Origin: Demequina aurantiaca
GTDB taxonomy: Bacteria > Actinomycetota > Actinomycetes > Actinomycetales > Demequinaceae
DNA length: 64,000 nt
Assembly (NCBI RefSeq): GCF_000975135.1
Contig: NZ_BBRF01000003.1
Coordinates: 211,469-275,468, forward strand
Direction: 5' to 3'
Positions 17,784 to 25,947 of this stretch are shown piece by piece. The position numbers and the translations under genes were made by a program. Below the pieces are notes generated by a model. That model had not been told where the DNA came from, did not search any database, and saw only the letters and a program-made list of their open reading frames with translations. Positions within the stretch are counted from its first letter, which is position 1. Every line of letters starts with the position of its first letter.

Positions 17784-19085
17784 CTAGCAGTCCTTCAGGA
17801 ACGTGGTGAGCACGCGCTCGCCAAAGTGCAGGCTTTCCACCGGGATGCGCTCGTCGATGCCGTGGAAGAGCGACGGGAAGTCGAGGTCCTCGGGTAGCTG
17901 GAGAGGCGCAAAGCCGTAGCCGGCGATGCCGATGGCCGCGAGATGCTTATTGTCGGTGCCCCCCATGAGCGCGTAGGGCAACACGGGCGCGTCTGGGTCC
18001 TCGACACCGAGCGCCGCGATCATCTTGTCTACGAGCGGTACATCGAACGGCACCTCCAGTGAGCGCTCGGTGATGTAGTTCTCGACCTTGACGTGCGTGC
18101 CGGCGAGCTCCTCGATGGTGCGCAGGACGCTCTCCTGGTGGCCCGGGAGATAACGGGTGTCGACGAAGCCCATCGCGGTATCCGGAATCACGTTCGTCTT
18201 GTAACCGGCGTCCATCATGGTGGGGTTCGAGGTGTTGCGGACGGTCGCAGCGATCATGCGCGCGTTCGCGCCGAGCCCGTCGATTAGTTTGGCCACGCAC
18301 TCCTCGGTGGGCTCGAACTCGACGTCGGTGAGCTCTGCAACGCCGCGAAGCAGCTGCTCAACGGTGGGAGACATCTCGAGCGGCCACTCGTATTGCCCGA
18401 TGCGCGCCAGGGCTCCAGCGAGGTGCGTCACCGCGTTGTCGCCATGAATCAGGCTGCCGTGACCCTGCTGGCCGTCGGCGACCAGGCGCAGCCACTGGAT
18501 TCCCTTCTCGGCTGTCTGCACCAGGTAGGCGCGGCGACCGTTCACGTAGGTGGAGAAGCCTCCGACCTCGCTGATGGCCTCGCTGGCACCGCGGAAGTCC
18601 TCGGGGTGGTTCTCCACCATCCATTTGGCTCCACGCGCTCCGCCGTGCTCCTCATCGGCGAAGAACGCGATGACGATGTCGCGGGCGGGCTTAATGCCGG
18701 CGTCGATCATGTTGGCGACGGAAGCCAGGATCATGGCATCCATATTCTTCATGTCCACGGCGCCGCGGCCCCAGACCATGCCGTCCTTGATCTCCGCACC
18801 AAAGGGATCGACCGACCAGTCGTCCGCAAAGGCGGGCACTACGTCCAGGTGGCCGTGAACGACGAGCGGCGGGCGGCTGCGGTCCGCGCCCTCCCAGAGG
18901 CAGGTCAGCGAGGCGCGGCCGGGCTCCGACTCTCGAATGGTGGGCTCCAGCCCAAGGTCCGTCAGGAAGGCCGCGACGTAGTCTGCGGCCTCTCGTTCCC
19001 CCGGCCCGTCCTCGTCACCGTAATTCGAGGTGTCGATGCGGATCAGGTCTTGGCAGATGCGAACGACGTCGCGCGAGGCAGTCAT
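17784..19085 (-). CDS. M20/M25/M40-family metallopeptidase
   Basis: A 433-aa cytoplasmic zinc-dependent amidohydrolase/dipeptidase similar to mycobacterial Rv2141c. Zinc and catalytic residues: H79 and D81 in VVHGHLDVVP, D111 in GAVDMKNMD, catalytic E145 with E146 in FADEEHGG, and a C-terminal histidine in LFHGIDERIP. A dimerisation insert occupies the middle of the protein (about 200-320). It probably trims small peptides or acylated amino acids. It is monocistronic with a TAGCCT box six bases before the ATG. Confidence 0.9.
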   Translation of the reverse strand: MTASRDVVRICQDLIRIDTSNYGDEDGPGEREAADYVAAFLTDLGLEPTIRESEPGRASLTCLWEGADRSRPPLVVHGHLDVVPAFADDWSVDPFGAEIKDGMVWGRGAVDMKNMDAMILASVANMIDAGIKPARDIVIAFFADEEHGGARGAKWMVENHPEDFRGASEAISEVGGFSTYVNGRRAYLVQTAEKGIQWLRLVADGQQGHGSLIHGDNAVTHLAGALARIGQYEWPLEMSPTVEQLLRGVAELTDVEFEPTEECVAKLIDGLGANARMIAATVRNTSNPTMMDAGYKTNVIPDTAMGFVDTRYLPGHQESVLRTIEELAGTHVKVENYITERSLEVPFDVPLVDKMIAALGVEDPDAPVLPYALMGGTDNKHLAAIGIAGYGFAPLQLPEDLDFPSLFHGIDERIPVESLHFGERVLTTFLKDC

Positions 19086-19091
19086 GTATCC

Positions 19092-19097
19092 AGGCTA
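19092..19097 (-). promoter_or_regulatory. -10 box for leaderless M20 peptidase transcript
   Basis: TAGCCT on the minus strand ends six bases before the ATG at 19085. Confidence 0.5.
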
Positions 19098-19170
19098 ACG
19101 CCGCCATGGAACGGCGAAGGACTCGAGCCAGAGCGGCTCGGGTCCTTCGCGAGAGGTCCTCGTGGTGCGG

Positions 19171-19314
19171 TCAGAAAATACTGACGCCACCAGGTCCTAC
19201 TAGCAGTCCGACAATGATGAGGACGATGCCCCACAGGATGTCCTTCTTGATGAGTCGCATGATTCCCAGTACCACCAGAATCACGGCCAAGATCCAAAGA
19301 AGTGCGTAAAGCAT
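19171..19314 (-). CDS. GPGG-motif small membrane protein
   Basis: A 47-aa protein read from the minus strand: MLYALLWILAVILVVLGIM, then basic RLIKK, a second hydrophobic stretch (about 27-40) and the C-terminus LLVGPGGVSIF. Two transmembrane helices are predicted, with the basic loop between them. It belongs to the group of small actinobacterial membrane proteins ending in a GPGG motif; the function is unknown. A strong ribosome site (AAGGGGG) precedes the ATG at 19314. Upstream lies a sigma-R-type promoter. Confidence 0.85.
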   Translation of the reverse strand: MLYALLWILAVILVVLGIMRLIKKDILWGIVLIIVGLLVGPGGVSIF

Positions 19315-19360
19315 TTTAAAGCCCCCTTATTCGTTCGGATACTGCTCTGTCGTACTCGTC

Positions 19361-19386
19361 AACCTTGTATCCCCCCTGGCTATTCC
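19361..19386 (-). promoter_or_regulatory. Sigma-R/sigma-H-type promoter of the GPGG gene
   Basis: On the minus strand GGAAT (19386-19382) and GTT (19363-19361) are separated by exactly 18 bases, matching the GGAAT-N18-GTT consensus of actinobacterial oxidative/heat-stress ECF factors. The ATG is about 47 bases downstream. A weaker sigma-70-like TTGACG also lies here, so housekeeping transcription is not excluded. Confidence 0.5.
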
Positions 19387-19436
19387 CACACCGTTACCGG
19401 ACCGTGACATTCAACCGGGTTTGAGGCAAACAAAAA

Positions 19437-19460
19437 GGGCCGGAGCTTTCGCTCCGGCCC
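19437..19460 (-). terminator. Intrinsic terminator after tRNA-Leu
   Basis: A perfect 10-bp stem, GGGCCGGAGC / GCTCCGGCCC, with a TTTC loop. On the minus strand the stem is followed by five T residues (AAAAA at 19432-19436 on the plus strand). It ends transcription of tRNA-Leu. Confidence 0.9.
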
Positions 19461-19463
19461 TGC

Positions 19464-19550
19464 TGGTGTCCGAGGGGGGACTTGAACCCCCACGCCCTTG
19501 CGGGCACTAGCACCTCAAGCTAGCGCGTCTGCCAATTCCGCCACCCGGAC
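19464..19550 (-). tRNA. tRNA-Leu (anticodon GAG)
   Basis: The 87-nt gene folds into a class II tRNA: acceptor GTCCGGG paired with the 3' strand ending CTCGGAC, discriminator A, and an encoded CCA (19464-19466). The anticodon stem CTAGC/GCTAG closes the loop TTGAGGT, giving anticodon GAG, which reads CUC and CUU leucine codons. The long variable arm (TGCCCGCAAGGGCG) and the TTCAAGT T-loop fit tRNA-Leu. It is a single gene with its own promoter and terminator. Confidence 0.97.
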
Positions 19551-19593
19551 AGGTGGATCGAGACTCTGTTTCCAGTGCCTCAATGCGACGGTA

Positions 19594-19620
19594 ATCGTAG
19601 CACGGCACAAGGGCGTGCAA
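19594..19620 (-). promoter_or_regulatory. Promoter of tRNA-Leu
   Basis: On the minus strand TTGCAC (19620-19615) and TACGAT (19599-19594) are spaced by 15 bases, slightly short of the optimum. Transcription would start about 35-40 nt before the mature tRNA 5' end at 19550. Confidence 0.5.
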
Positions 19621-19642
19621 GAAACCACTTGGGGGCAGTGAT

Positions 19643-22600
19643 TCACCGAAAGTCGCGACTCTTGGCTGGCACCTTGAGGCTCAGCGGCGCCAGGTGCTCC
19701 GCGACCAGGTTGGTGGCGCCGTCAGCACGCTCTATGCGGCCGCGGATCACCAACGCCGGCGAACGCCTCGCGACGGCCTGAAATCTCTTCCATACCCCTA
19801 CGGAGCAGATCACATTGAGGAAGCCGGTCTCGTCTTCGAGAGAGATGAACGTCACTCCCTTGGCGGTTCCCGGTCGCTGCCGATGCGTCACCACCCCGGC
19901 CACTGAGATGCGCCGTTCCGCGTCGTGGTGCAGGACCTCATCAACAGTCAGCACGCCGTTGCGCTCCAGCCCCTCCCTCACAAACACGGTCGGATAATTC
20001 TCCGTCGACACTCCCGATGCCCATACGTCAGCCACTGCCTTCTCCACCTCACTCATCCCGGGCAGCATCGGCGCCGCCACTCCTGTTGTCACGTCCGGCA
20101 GGGTGTCCGGCCCCTCGCGGGCCAGCGCTCCGGCAGCCCACAGCCCCTCCCGGCGGCTCACGCCGAGCCACTCGAGCGCGCCCCCGGTCGCCAGCGCCTC
20201 CCACTGCGCGGTGGACAGACCCTTAGCGGGGACGATGCCGGCGTCGCCCTTCACTCCCTTGGGACGCACGCGGACCCGTCGCGCCATGTCAGTAAGCGAC
20301 TCGAACGGCCCCTGGGCCCGCGCGTCGACGATCGCCTGCGCCGCCTCGGCGCCAAGACCCCGCACAGACATCAGCCCCATGCGCACGGCCAGGGTGGGGT
20401 CCACGTGGCTCAGCGCCGCGAGGTCCTCGCGGCGTTCGCTCGGCACCGATGATGGCTCGGCCAGTCGCTCCACCCTTGCCAGCACGTGGGAACGGCTTAC
20501 GCAGGGTCGCAACACCGTCTGTCCGTGGCGGCGGGCGTCCGCGGCGAGCGACTGGGGCGAGTAGAAACCCATGGGCTGCGCAGCGAGCAAACCGGCGTAG
20601 AACGCGGCCGGCTGGTGCACCTTGAGCCAACTCGACGCGTAGACCAGGTACGCGAACGAGTACGAGTGGGACTCCGGGAAACCGAAGTCGCTGAACGCCT
20701 TGAGCTTGTCGAAAATCTGTACCGCAACATCGGCGGGAATCCCCCGCCCGTTGGCACCCACCATGAACTTGGCACGTAGCGCCTCCATGCGTTCGGGGCT
20801 GCGCTTGGAGCCCATCGCGCGGCGCAACTGGTCCGCGAGTGAGCCGTCGAACCCGGCCGCGTCCATGGCCATCTGCATCAGCTGTTCCTGGAACAGTGGG
20901 ATGCCCAGGGTCTTCTCCAGCGCCGGCTTGAGCAGCGGGTGCAGGTACGTCACCTCCTCGCGGCCGCGCGCACGGTTGATGTAGGGGTGCACCGAGCCGC
21001 CCTGGATGGGGCCGGGGCGAATCAACGCAACCTCGATCACGATGTCGTAGAAGCGGCGCGGGCGCAGGCGCGGCAGGGTCGCCATCTGCGCGCGCGACTC
21101 CACCTGAAACACCCCAACCGTGTCCGCGGCGCACAGCAGGTCGTAGACCTCCGGGTCCTCCTGCGGGAGCGAATGCAGTCCCAGCTCCTGTCCCGTGTGC
21201 TCGTGGATGAATGCGAACGCGTACCGCAGCGCGGACAGCATGCCCAGGCCCAGCAGGTCGAACTTCACCAGGCCCGCGTCGGCGCAGTCGTCCTTGTCCC
21301 ACTGCAGCACGGTACGCCCTGGCATGCGCGCCCACTCCACGGGGCAGACGTCGATCACCGGACGGTCGCACAGCACCATGCCGCCCGGGTGGATGCCCAG
21401 GTGCCGGGGTAGCCGCATGAATTGCTGCGCGAGGTCCAGCACGGGGTCGGGGATGTGCTCGAGGTCCTGCGGAGGGTTCTTGTTCGGTGACTGGTCGTCC
21501 ATGTTCAGGTCCGGCCAGGCCGACTGCCGGGCGGGAGCCGCCTCGGGACGCGCACGCACGCGAGGCTGCGTGGCCGACTCCGGCCAGACCGAGTCCCGGG
21601 TCACCGCCGCCTGCTGCTCCTGCTTCTCGGGTGTGACGCGCAGGTCACCCCACCGGTCGATGCTCTTGGACCACGCATCCTGCTGACCTACGTCGTACCC
21701 CAGCGCCTTGGCGGCGTCGCGCACCGCGGAGCGCGGCCGGTACTGGATGACGTTGGCGACCATCGCGGCGTTGATGCGCCCAAAGCGCTGGAACACGTAC
21801 TGGATGACCTCCTCACGGCGATCCGACTCGATATCTACGTCAATGTCCGGCGGCCCGTCACGCTCGGGCGCCAGGAAGCGCTCGAACAGCAGCCCGTGGG
21901 TCACAGCGTCCACCGCGGTGACCCCTAGCGCGAAGCAGACCGCGCTGTTGGCGGCCGACCCCCGCCCCTGGCACAGGATGTCCGACTCGCGGCAGAAGCT
22001 GACGATGTCGTGGACGATCAGGAAGTAGCCGGGAAAGTCCAGCGCCTCGATCACGTTGAGCTCGTGCTCGAGTTGCTTCCAGGCGCCCGGCACCCGCTCG
22101 TCACCGCGTGGCCCGTAGCGCGCGTGGGCGCCACGGTTGACGAGTTCGCGTAGCCACGAGGCCTCGGTGTGCCCGTCCGGCACCGGGTACGGCGGCAGTT
22201 TAGGCGCCACCAGCTTGAGGTCGAAGGTGCACTCGGCGGCCAGGCGCGCGGCGGTGGTCACGGCCTGGGGCGAGCGCCGATGCCGGTACATCATCTCCGC
22301 GCCGCTGCGCAGGTGCAGTCCGGAGGAGGAGGGCAGCCAGCCGTCCATGTCGTCGAGCGAGGACCGCGACCGCACGGCCGACAGCGCCGTCGCCAACTCG
22401 GCTCCGCGGGGGTTCGCATAGTGCGCGTTGGTGGTCGCGACCAGCGGCAGGTTGGCGTCAAAGGCCAGGTCGCTCAGGGCGTCGTTGCGCTCCGAGTCCA
22501 GCGGGTCGCCGTTGTCCGTGATCTCCACGGCCACGTTGTCGCGCCCAAACAGCGCCGCGAGAGTGTCGATCTCACGGCGTGCGGCGGCGAACCCCTGCGC

Positions 22601-23128
22601 GGAGACTCCCCCGCCCAGTGCGCCCTGCGCGCCGGGCACCCCCATCCCCGACAGCGCGCGTCGCACGTTGCCCTTGCGGCAGCCGGTCAGCACCAGGAAC
22701 TCTCCGTCGCCGGCGTCCGCGAGCGACTCAAGGGTGTACCTCGCCAGCCCTTTTTCTGCCGTCGCCAGGTGTGCCATGCCGATGGCGTGGCTGAGGCGCG
22801 CGTAGCCCGCCGGGCCGCGGGCCAGCACCACCAGGTGGCTCGAGCGGGGATCCGGCTTGCCGGTGGGCGCCTCGAGCACCGGCGCTCCCCCGCGATCGTC
22901 GGCCACGGGCAGGTGTAGTTCCGCCCCGAACACGGTGGGTATGCCGATGGCTCGGGCGGCATTCGCGAAGCGCACGGCGCCGTAGAGGCCGTCGTGGTCC
23001 GTGATGGCCAGTGCGCTGAGTCCCAGTCGGCCGGCCTCCGCGACCATCTCCTCGGGTTGGCTCGCGCCGTCCAGGAAGCTGAACGCGCTGTGCGCGTGCA
23101 GCTCCGCGTAGTCGATGCAGTCAGTCAT
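19643..23128 (-). CDS. dnaE2: Error-prone DNA polymerase III alpha subunit DnaE2
   Basis: DnaE2 is the catalytic translesion polymerase of the actinobacterial mutasome. The 1161-aa protein begins with a PHP domain (ELHAHSAFSFLDGAS, H11 and H13). The polymerase acidic residues lie in PPDIDVDIESDRR, and the C-terminus carries an OB-fold (VAGVVTHRQRPGTAKGVTF). An extra low-complexity stretch of about 50 residues (encoded near 21460-21640) sits before LDLAQQFMRLPRHLGIHPGG. It starts 14 nt after the imuB stop. Expression is probably driven from the SOS box at 25627. Confidence 0.95.
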   Translation of the reverse strand: MTDCIDYAELHAHSAFSFLDGASQPEEMVAEAGRLGLSALAITDHDGLYGAVRFANAARAIGIPTVFGAELHLPVADDRGGAPVLEAPTGKPDPRSSHLVVLARGPAGYARLSHAIGMAHLATAEKGLARYTLESLADAGDGEFLVLTGCRKGNVRRALSGMGVPGAQGALGGGVSAQGFAAARREIDTLAALFGRDNVAVEITDNGDPLDSERNDALSDLAFDANLPLVATTNAHYANPRGAELATALSAVRSRSSLDDMDGWLPSSSGLHLRSGAEMMYRHRRSPQAVTTAARLAAECTFDLKLVAPKLPPYPVPDGHTEASWLRELVNRGAHARYGPRGDERVPGAWKQLEHELNVIEALDFPGYFLIVHDIVSFCRESDILCQGRGSAANSAVCFALGVTAVDAVTHGLLFERFLAPERDGPPDIDVDIESDRREEVIQYVFQRFGRINAAMVANVIQYRPRSAVRDAAKALGYDVGQQDAWSKSIDRWGDLRVTPEKQEQQAAVTRDSVWPESATQPRVRARPEAAPARQSAWPDLNMDDQSPNKNPPQDLEHIPDPVLDLAQQFMRLPRHLGIHPGGMVLCDRPVIDVCPVEWARMPGRTVLQWDKDDCADAGLVKFDLLGLGMLSALRYAFAFIHEHTGQELGLHSLPQEDPEVYDLLCAADTVGVFQVESRAQMATLPRLRPRRFYDIVIEVALIRPGPIQGGSVHPYINRARGREEVTYLHPLLKPALEKTLGIPLFQEQLMQMAMDAAGFDGSLADQLRRAMGSKRSPERMEALRAKFMVGANGRGIPADVAVQIFDKLKAFSDFGFPESHSYSFAYLVYASSWLKVHQPAAFYAGLLAAQPMGFYSPQSLAADARRHGQTVLRPCVSRSHVLARVERLAEPSSVPSERREDLAALSHVDPTLAVRMGLMSVRGLGAEAAQAIVDARAQGPFESLTDMARRVRVRPKGVKGDAGIVPAKGLSTAQWEALATGGALEWLGVSRREGLWAAGALAREGPDTLPDVTTGVAAPMLPGMSEVEKAVADVWASGVSTENYPTVFVREGLERNGVLTVDEVLHHDAERRISVAGVVTHRQRPGTAKGVTFISLEDETGFLNVICSVGVWKRFQAVARRSPALVIRGRIERADGATNLVAEHLAPLSLKVPAKSRDFR

Positions 23129-23142
23129 GATGCCCCATCGAG

Positions 23143-24849
23143 TTAGTCATAGACCGCCTCCAGCGCCCAGGCGCCGCCGGAGAAGGACGCGAGTACCGCT
23201 GGCCCCTCTCGCACCGCGATCTGTACGTACGCACCCCGCGTCGAATCCGGCGCCCACCAGCGCTCCACGACGGGCCACGGCCCGGCCCACGACTCGATGG
23301 GTTGCGGCAGCCCCCACGACGGCTCGCCCACGTCACCCACGTGTCCCGACGACGGGTGCCTGCGGGCGGTGGCCATGCGCTCGTCGCGGGGGTCGACGGG
23401 CAGGCGCACCCAGGTGGGTGGCGCGCTCATGCCCAGTCTGCGATCCACCGTGACCGGCTGACCGCCCGCGTCCAGCAGGGCGAGCGGCTGTGGGGTCACC
23501 AGCACCGTGGCGGGCGCGGGGTCGGGAATGCGCCCCGGCCACGGATGTTCGATGCGCCGGCTGGGCGCGGATTCCTGCCCCCAGGGCAGGGTGAGGACTC
23601 GGTCGCGCGGGTCGCGCCCACCCTGCTCGCGCACGGACAGCACGCCGTCTGCCCCGATCAGACCCTGAATCCTCTCGAGCGTGCGGTGAGCACGAGCATC
23701 GGCGCCGGAAACCCCGCCCCATAAGTAAGCCTGCTCACTACCTAGGGCAATGACGTCCTGAGCCGTCACCGTCAGCGAGACCAGCGGTGCGGGCTCGGGC
23801 CCCTGCGAGGTACCAGACAGCCACCCCTCGAGTTGCCAGCGCACGCGGTCGGCCATGTGCTTGGCGAACGCGCCGGACCGGCTGCCCACATCGGTGCGCC
23901 ACACCCGCTCCAGCGAGTCGCCACGCTCGGTCCGGGCCGCGATGCACACCCGGCCGCACCGCACCCCGGCCTCGAGCAGTGTCACGTCCAGTTGACCTGC
24001 CACGTGCGCGGCGACCAGCGCAAGCTGCTCGACCCGCTGGGCCGGCTCCTCGAACACGTACTCCACCGCGATGTCGTCCTCGCTGCGCCGCAGCACCGGT
24101 GGCCGCACGTCCTCGCCGCGGCCGATGCGGTACGCCCACATTCCCGCCGGGCCAAACCGCGCCAGGACGTCCGCACTGGGCAGCGCCGTGAAGTCGTGCA
24201 GCGAATACAGGCCTAGTCGGCTCAGCACGCCGGCCAGGTCTTCTACCGCTTCCCGGTGCTGCCGCTCCATGGCCGCCAACACCAAGGTGTCGATCGGCAG
24301 CGACGCCAGGTAGTCGGCGGACCCGCCCACGGGCACCAGCGCCGAGTTCCGGGCGGCGACGATCGCGGCAAGCAGCCCGTCGGCGGCCCCCACCGAGCAC
24401 TCGTATCCGGCGTAGTCGGCAATGGATTCGACAAGAGCCTCGGCCAGCGCCTCCTCCGAGCCGTGAAAGCGGGCGGCACCATCGGCCGGAATCATCAGTA
24501 GTCCCGGGCGCGAGACCTCCACCCCCGCCACCACGCGTTCGGCAGCCGCGGCGACCGCCTCAAATTCGCGCGAGTCGCGGCCCTCGTCATACGGCAGAAT
24601 CTCCAGCTCGGGGCAGGCTCGTTGTGCGAGACGCTTGCGCATCCCCCGCTTCACTCCTGCCGCACGCGCGGCGGCGGAGACCGCGACCATGCCGCGCCCG
24701 TGCAGCACGGCGGCCGGCACCTCGGAGCCCAGCCCGGCGGCGGTCATCGCCGCGGCCACGGGCCAGTCCGGCACCCACAGGACCGCGCGACGCACCGTGG
24801 AGACGGTGACCTGACCTACTCCGCGGGGAACGTCCGCCCGGGTACTCAC
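23143..24849 (-). CDS. imuB: Y-family polymerase-like mutasome protein ImuB
   Basis: ImuB is an inactive Y-family polymerase homologue that bridges DnaE2, ImuA and the beta clamp. This 568-aa protein keeps the fold (LWVPDWPVAAAM, RGMRKRLAQRACPEL, LARFGPAGMWAYRIGRGED). The catalytic DxD and SxDE motifs of Y-family polymerases are replaced (VPDWP; PADGAARF), in agreement with a non-catalytic role. The long C-terminal region (about 380-568) is probably the protein-interaction tail. The start overlaps the imuA stop by ATGA. Confidence 0.9.
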   Translation of the reverse strand: MSTRADVPRGVGQVTVSTVRRAVLWVPDWPVAAAMTAAGLGSEVPAAVLHGRGMVAVSAAARAAGVKRGMRKRLAQRACPELEILPYDEGRDSREFEAVAAAAERVVAGVEVSRPGLLMIPADGAARFHGSEEALAEALVESIADYAGYECSVGAADGLLAAIVAARNSALVPVGGSADYLASLPIDTLVLAAMERQHREAVEDLAGVLSRLGLYSLHDFTALPSADVLARFGPAGMWAYRIGRGEDVRPPVLRRSEDDIAVEYVFEEPAQRVEQLALVAAHVAGQLDVTLLEAGVRCGRVCIAARTERGDSLERVWRTDVGSRSGAFAKHMADRVRWQLEGWLSGTSQGPEPAPLVSLTVTAQDVIALGSEQAYLWGGVSGADARAHRTLERIQGLIGADGVLSVREQGGRDPRDRVLTLPWGQESAPSRRIEHPWPGRIPDPAPATVLVTPQPLALLDAGGQPVTVDRRLGMSAPPTWVRLPVDPRDERMATARRHPSSGHVGDVGEPSWGLPQPIESWAGPWPVVERWWAPDSTRGAYVQIAVREGPAVLASFSGGAWALEAVYD

Positions 24850-25535
24850 GCAACCTCCTCGTCAATGACGGTCCGCGCGCCGGGGCGAGACCATGCCACA
24901 CCGGGGTCGAGGTCGAGCGTGACGTTCACGCGCCGCCGAGACCCCTGCGAGCGTCCGCCTACAACCACCGTCATCTCGCGCTCGCGCAGGCGCCCATCCC
25001 CGGAGCCGAGCCCGCGCCAATGACTGCTCTCTACTTTCAGGGAAACGTTCGCTCCATCCCACGGCTCCGCGACCAGCAGCACACTGCCCCGCTCCCGTGC
25101 CCGCGAGGCAAGCCGGCGCCGGTCCGCGTGAGACAGCGCGAGGCGGGGTCCGAGCATGACCACGTCCATGCCGTCCACGCACGCCCCCACCACCTGCGCG
25201 GCCTGCACCCCCGGGTGAGGCATCAGTGCGAGTCGAGACAGCTCGATCCCCCGCCGGGCCGCCGCCACAACGCCCACCCTCGGCAGGCCGACGATCGCGG
25301 TCCAGGATCCATTCGCCGATGCCTCCGCGCCCAGCGCGAGCATCAGCGAGGTTGCACCCTCGACGCTCACCACCTGACCGCGGCGCAGCCCCTGCGGCAG
25401 GAGCGACCCAAGCGCATCGGCGAGAGGCAGCGCGGGAGCCTCGTCCGGGACTCGTTCCACGCCCACTTTCTGATGCACCGAGGCCAGTGCCGCCCGGGCT
25501 CGGGCGAGGCGCGTCGCAGAGTCGTCTGTACTCAT
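24846..25535 (-). CDS. imuA: Mutasome accessory protein ImuA (RecA-like)
   Basis: A 229-aa protein with a RecA-like core but no canonical Walker A: VVSVEGATSLMLALGAEAS replaces the GKT loop. DGMDVVMLGPRLALSHADRRRLASRARERGSVLLV is the second conserved block. In mycobacteria the equivalent ImuA' is needed with ImuB for DnaE2-dependent induced mutagenesis. It is the first gene of the operon. A perfect SOS box lies 92 bp upstream of its ATG. Confidence 0.85.
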   Translation of the reverse strand: MSTDDSATRLARARAALASVHQKVGVERVPDEAPALPLADALGSLLPQGLRRGQVVSVEGATSLMLALGAEASANGSWTAIVGLPRVGVVAAARRGIELSRLALMPHPGVQAAQVVGACVDGMDVVMLGPRLALSHADRRRLASRARERGSVLLVAEPWDGANVSLKVESSHWRGLGSGDGRLREREMTVVVGGRSQGSRRRVNVTLDLDPGVAWSRPGARTVIDEEVA

Positions 25536-25626
25536 CGCACCTCACCTCCCTTTCACTGCAGCTTCACCGCGACGCCTCGCGGCGACACTTCACGACGAGA
25601 CTTCAAGCACGCCACTCAACATCCAT

Positions 25627-25642
25627 TCGAACACTTGTTCGA
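25627..25642. promoter_or_regulatory. LexA-binding SOS box
   Basis: TCGAACACTTGTTCGA is an exact TCGAAC-N4-GTTCGA palindrome, the SOS box of mycobacteria and relatives. It lies between a TTGACA -35 candidate (25678-25673) and the imuA ATG. It predicts LexA repression of imuA-imuB-dnaE2 and induction by DNA damage. Confidence 0.92.
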
Positions 25643-25796
25643 TTATCGCATTCAACGCTGACATTCGCGCACTGTCAACCGGGGTGCCCGTATCGCCAGG
25701 TCGTCGCCAAATCTCCACGCAATCACAGCCCAGCACACGCATCGGCCCCACCCCCTCACCGCCATCACAGCCCCTGCCCCGGCATCGCCTCTGGCA

Positions 25797-25810
25797 TGTA
25801 AGCGCTTACT
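25797..25810. promoter_or_regulatory. LacI-family operator upstream of the amylase
   Basis: TGTAAGCGCTTACT contains the perfect 12-bp palindrome GTAAGCGCTTAC (25798-25809), with the central CG typical of LacI/GalR operators. No LacI-family gene lies in the window, so the regulator is elsewhere. Sugar-responsive or catabolite control is the likely role. Confidence 0.65.
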
Positions 25811-25882
25811 TATTGATCACTGCACCACCTGCGCCCAACATCGTCCGCCCTAAAACTCAGCCTGAAGAGCGAGTCGGTCGTG

Positions 25883-25900
25883 TTGCAAGCGCGAATGCAA
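25883..25900 (+). promoter_or_regulatory. TGCAA direct repeats before the amylase
   Basis: TTGCAA (25883-25888) and ATGCAA (25895-25900) repeat with a 12-base period. Similar short direct repeats occur in actinobacterial amylase promoters controlled by MalR-type repressors; relevance here is inferred. Confidence 0.3.
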
Positions 25901-25930
25901 ACGCATACGCTCTGGGGCAAGACCTGCAAT

Positions 25931-25947
25931 GAAGGAGGATCGCCTTG
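25931..25947 (+). promoter_or_regulatory. Ribosome-binding site fixing a TTG start
   Basis: GAAGGAGGA (25931-25939) stands five bases before TTG at 25945. This near-perfect anti-16S match and the signal peptide that follows make the TTG the start codon of the amylase gene. Confidence 0.85.

Larger units (their letters stand above)
25536..25944. other. Divergent control region of imuA and the amylase gene
   Basis: A 409-bp stretch without any convincing gene. On its left it holds the SOS box and promoter elements for imuA: minus-strand TTGACA at 25678-25673 with TTGAAT 17 bases downstream. On its right are a LacI-type palindrome, TGCAA direct repeats and the amylase ribosome site. The part between about 25680 and 25795 shows no clear signal. 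Confidence 0.7.

Noticed and set aside
19082..19297. 71-aa minus-strand frame overlapping the M20 start
   Set aside because: Low-complexity sequence in another frame over the GPGG gene, which has a better ribosome site and promoter.
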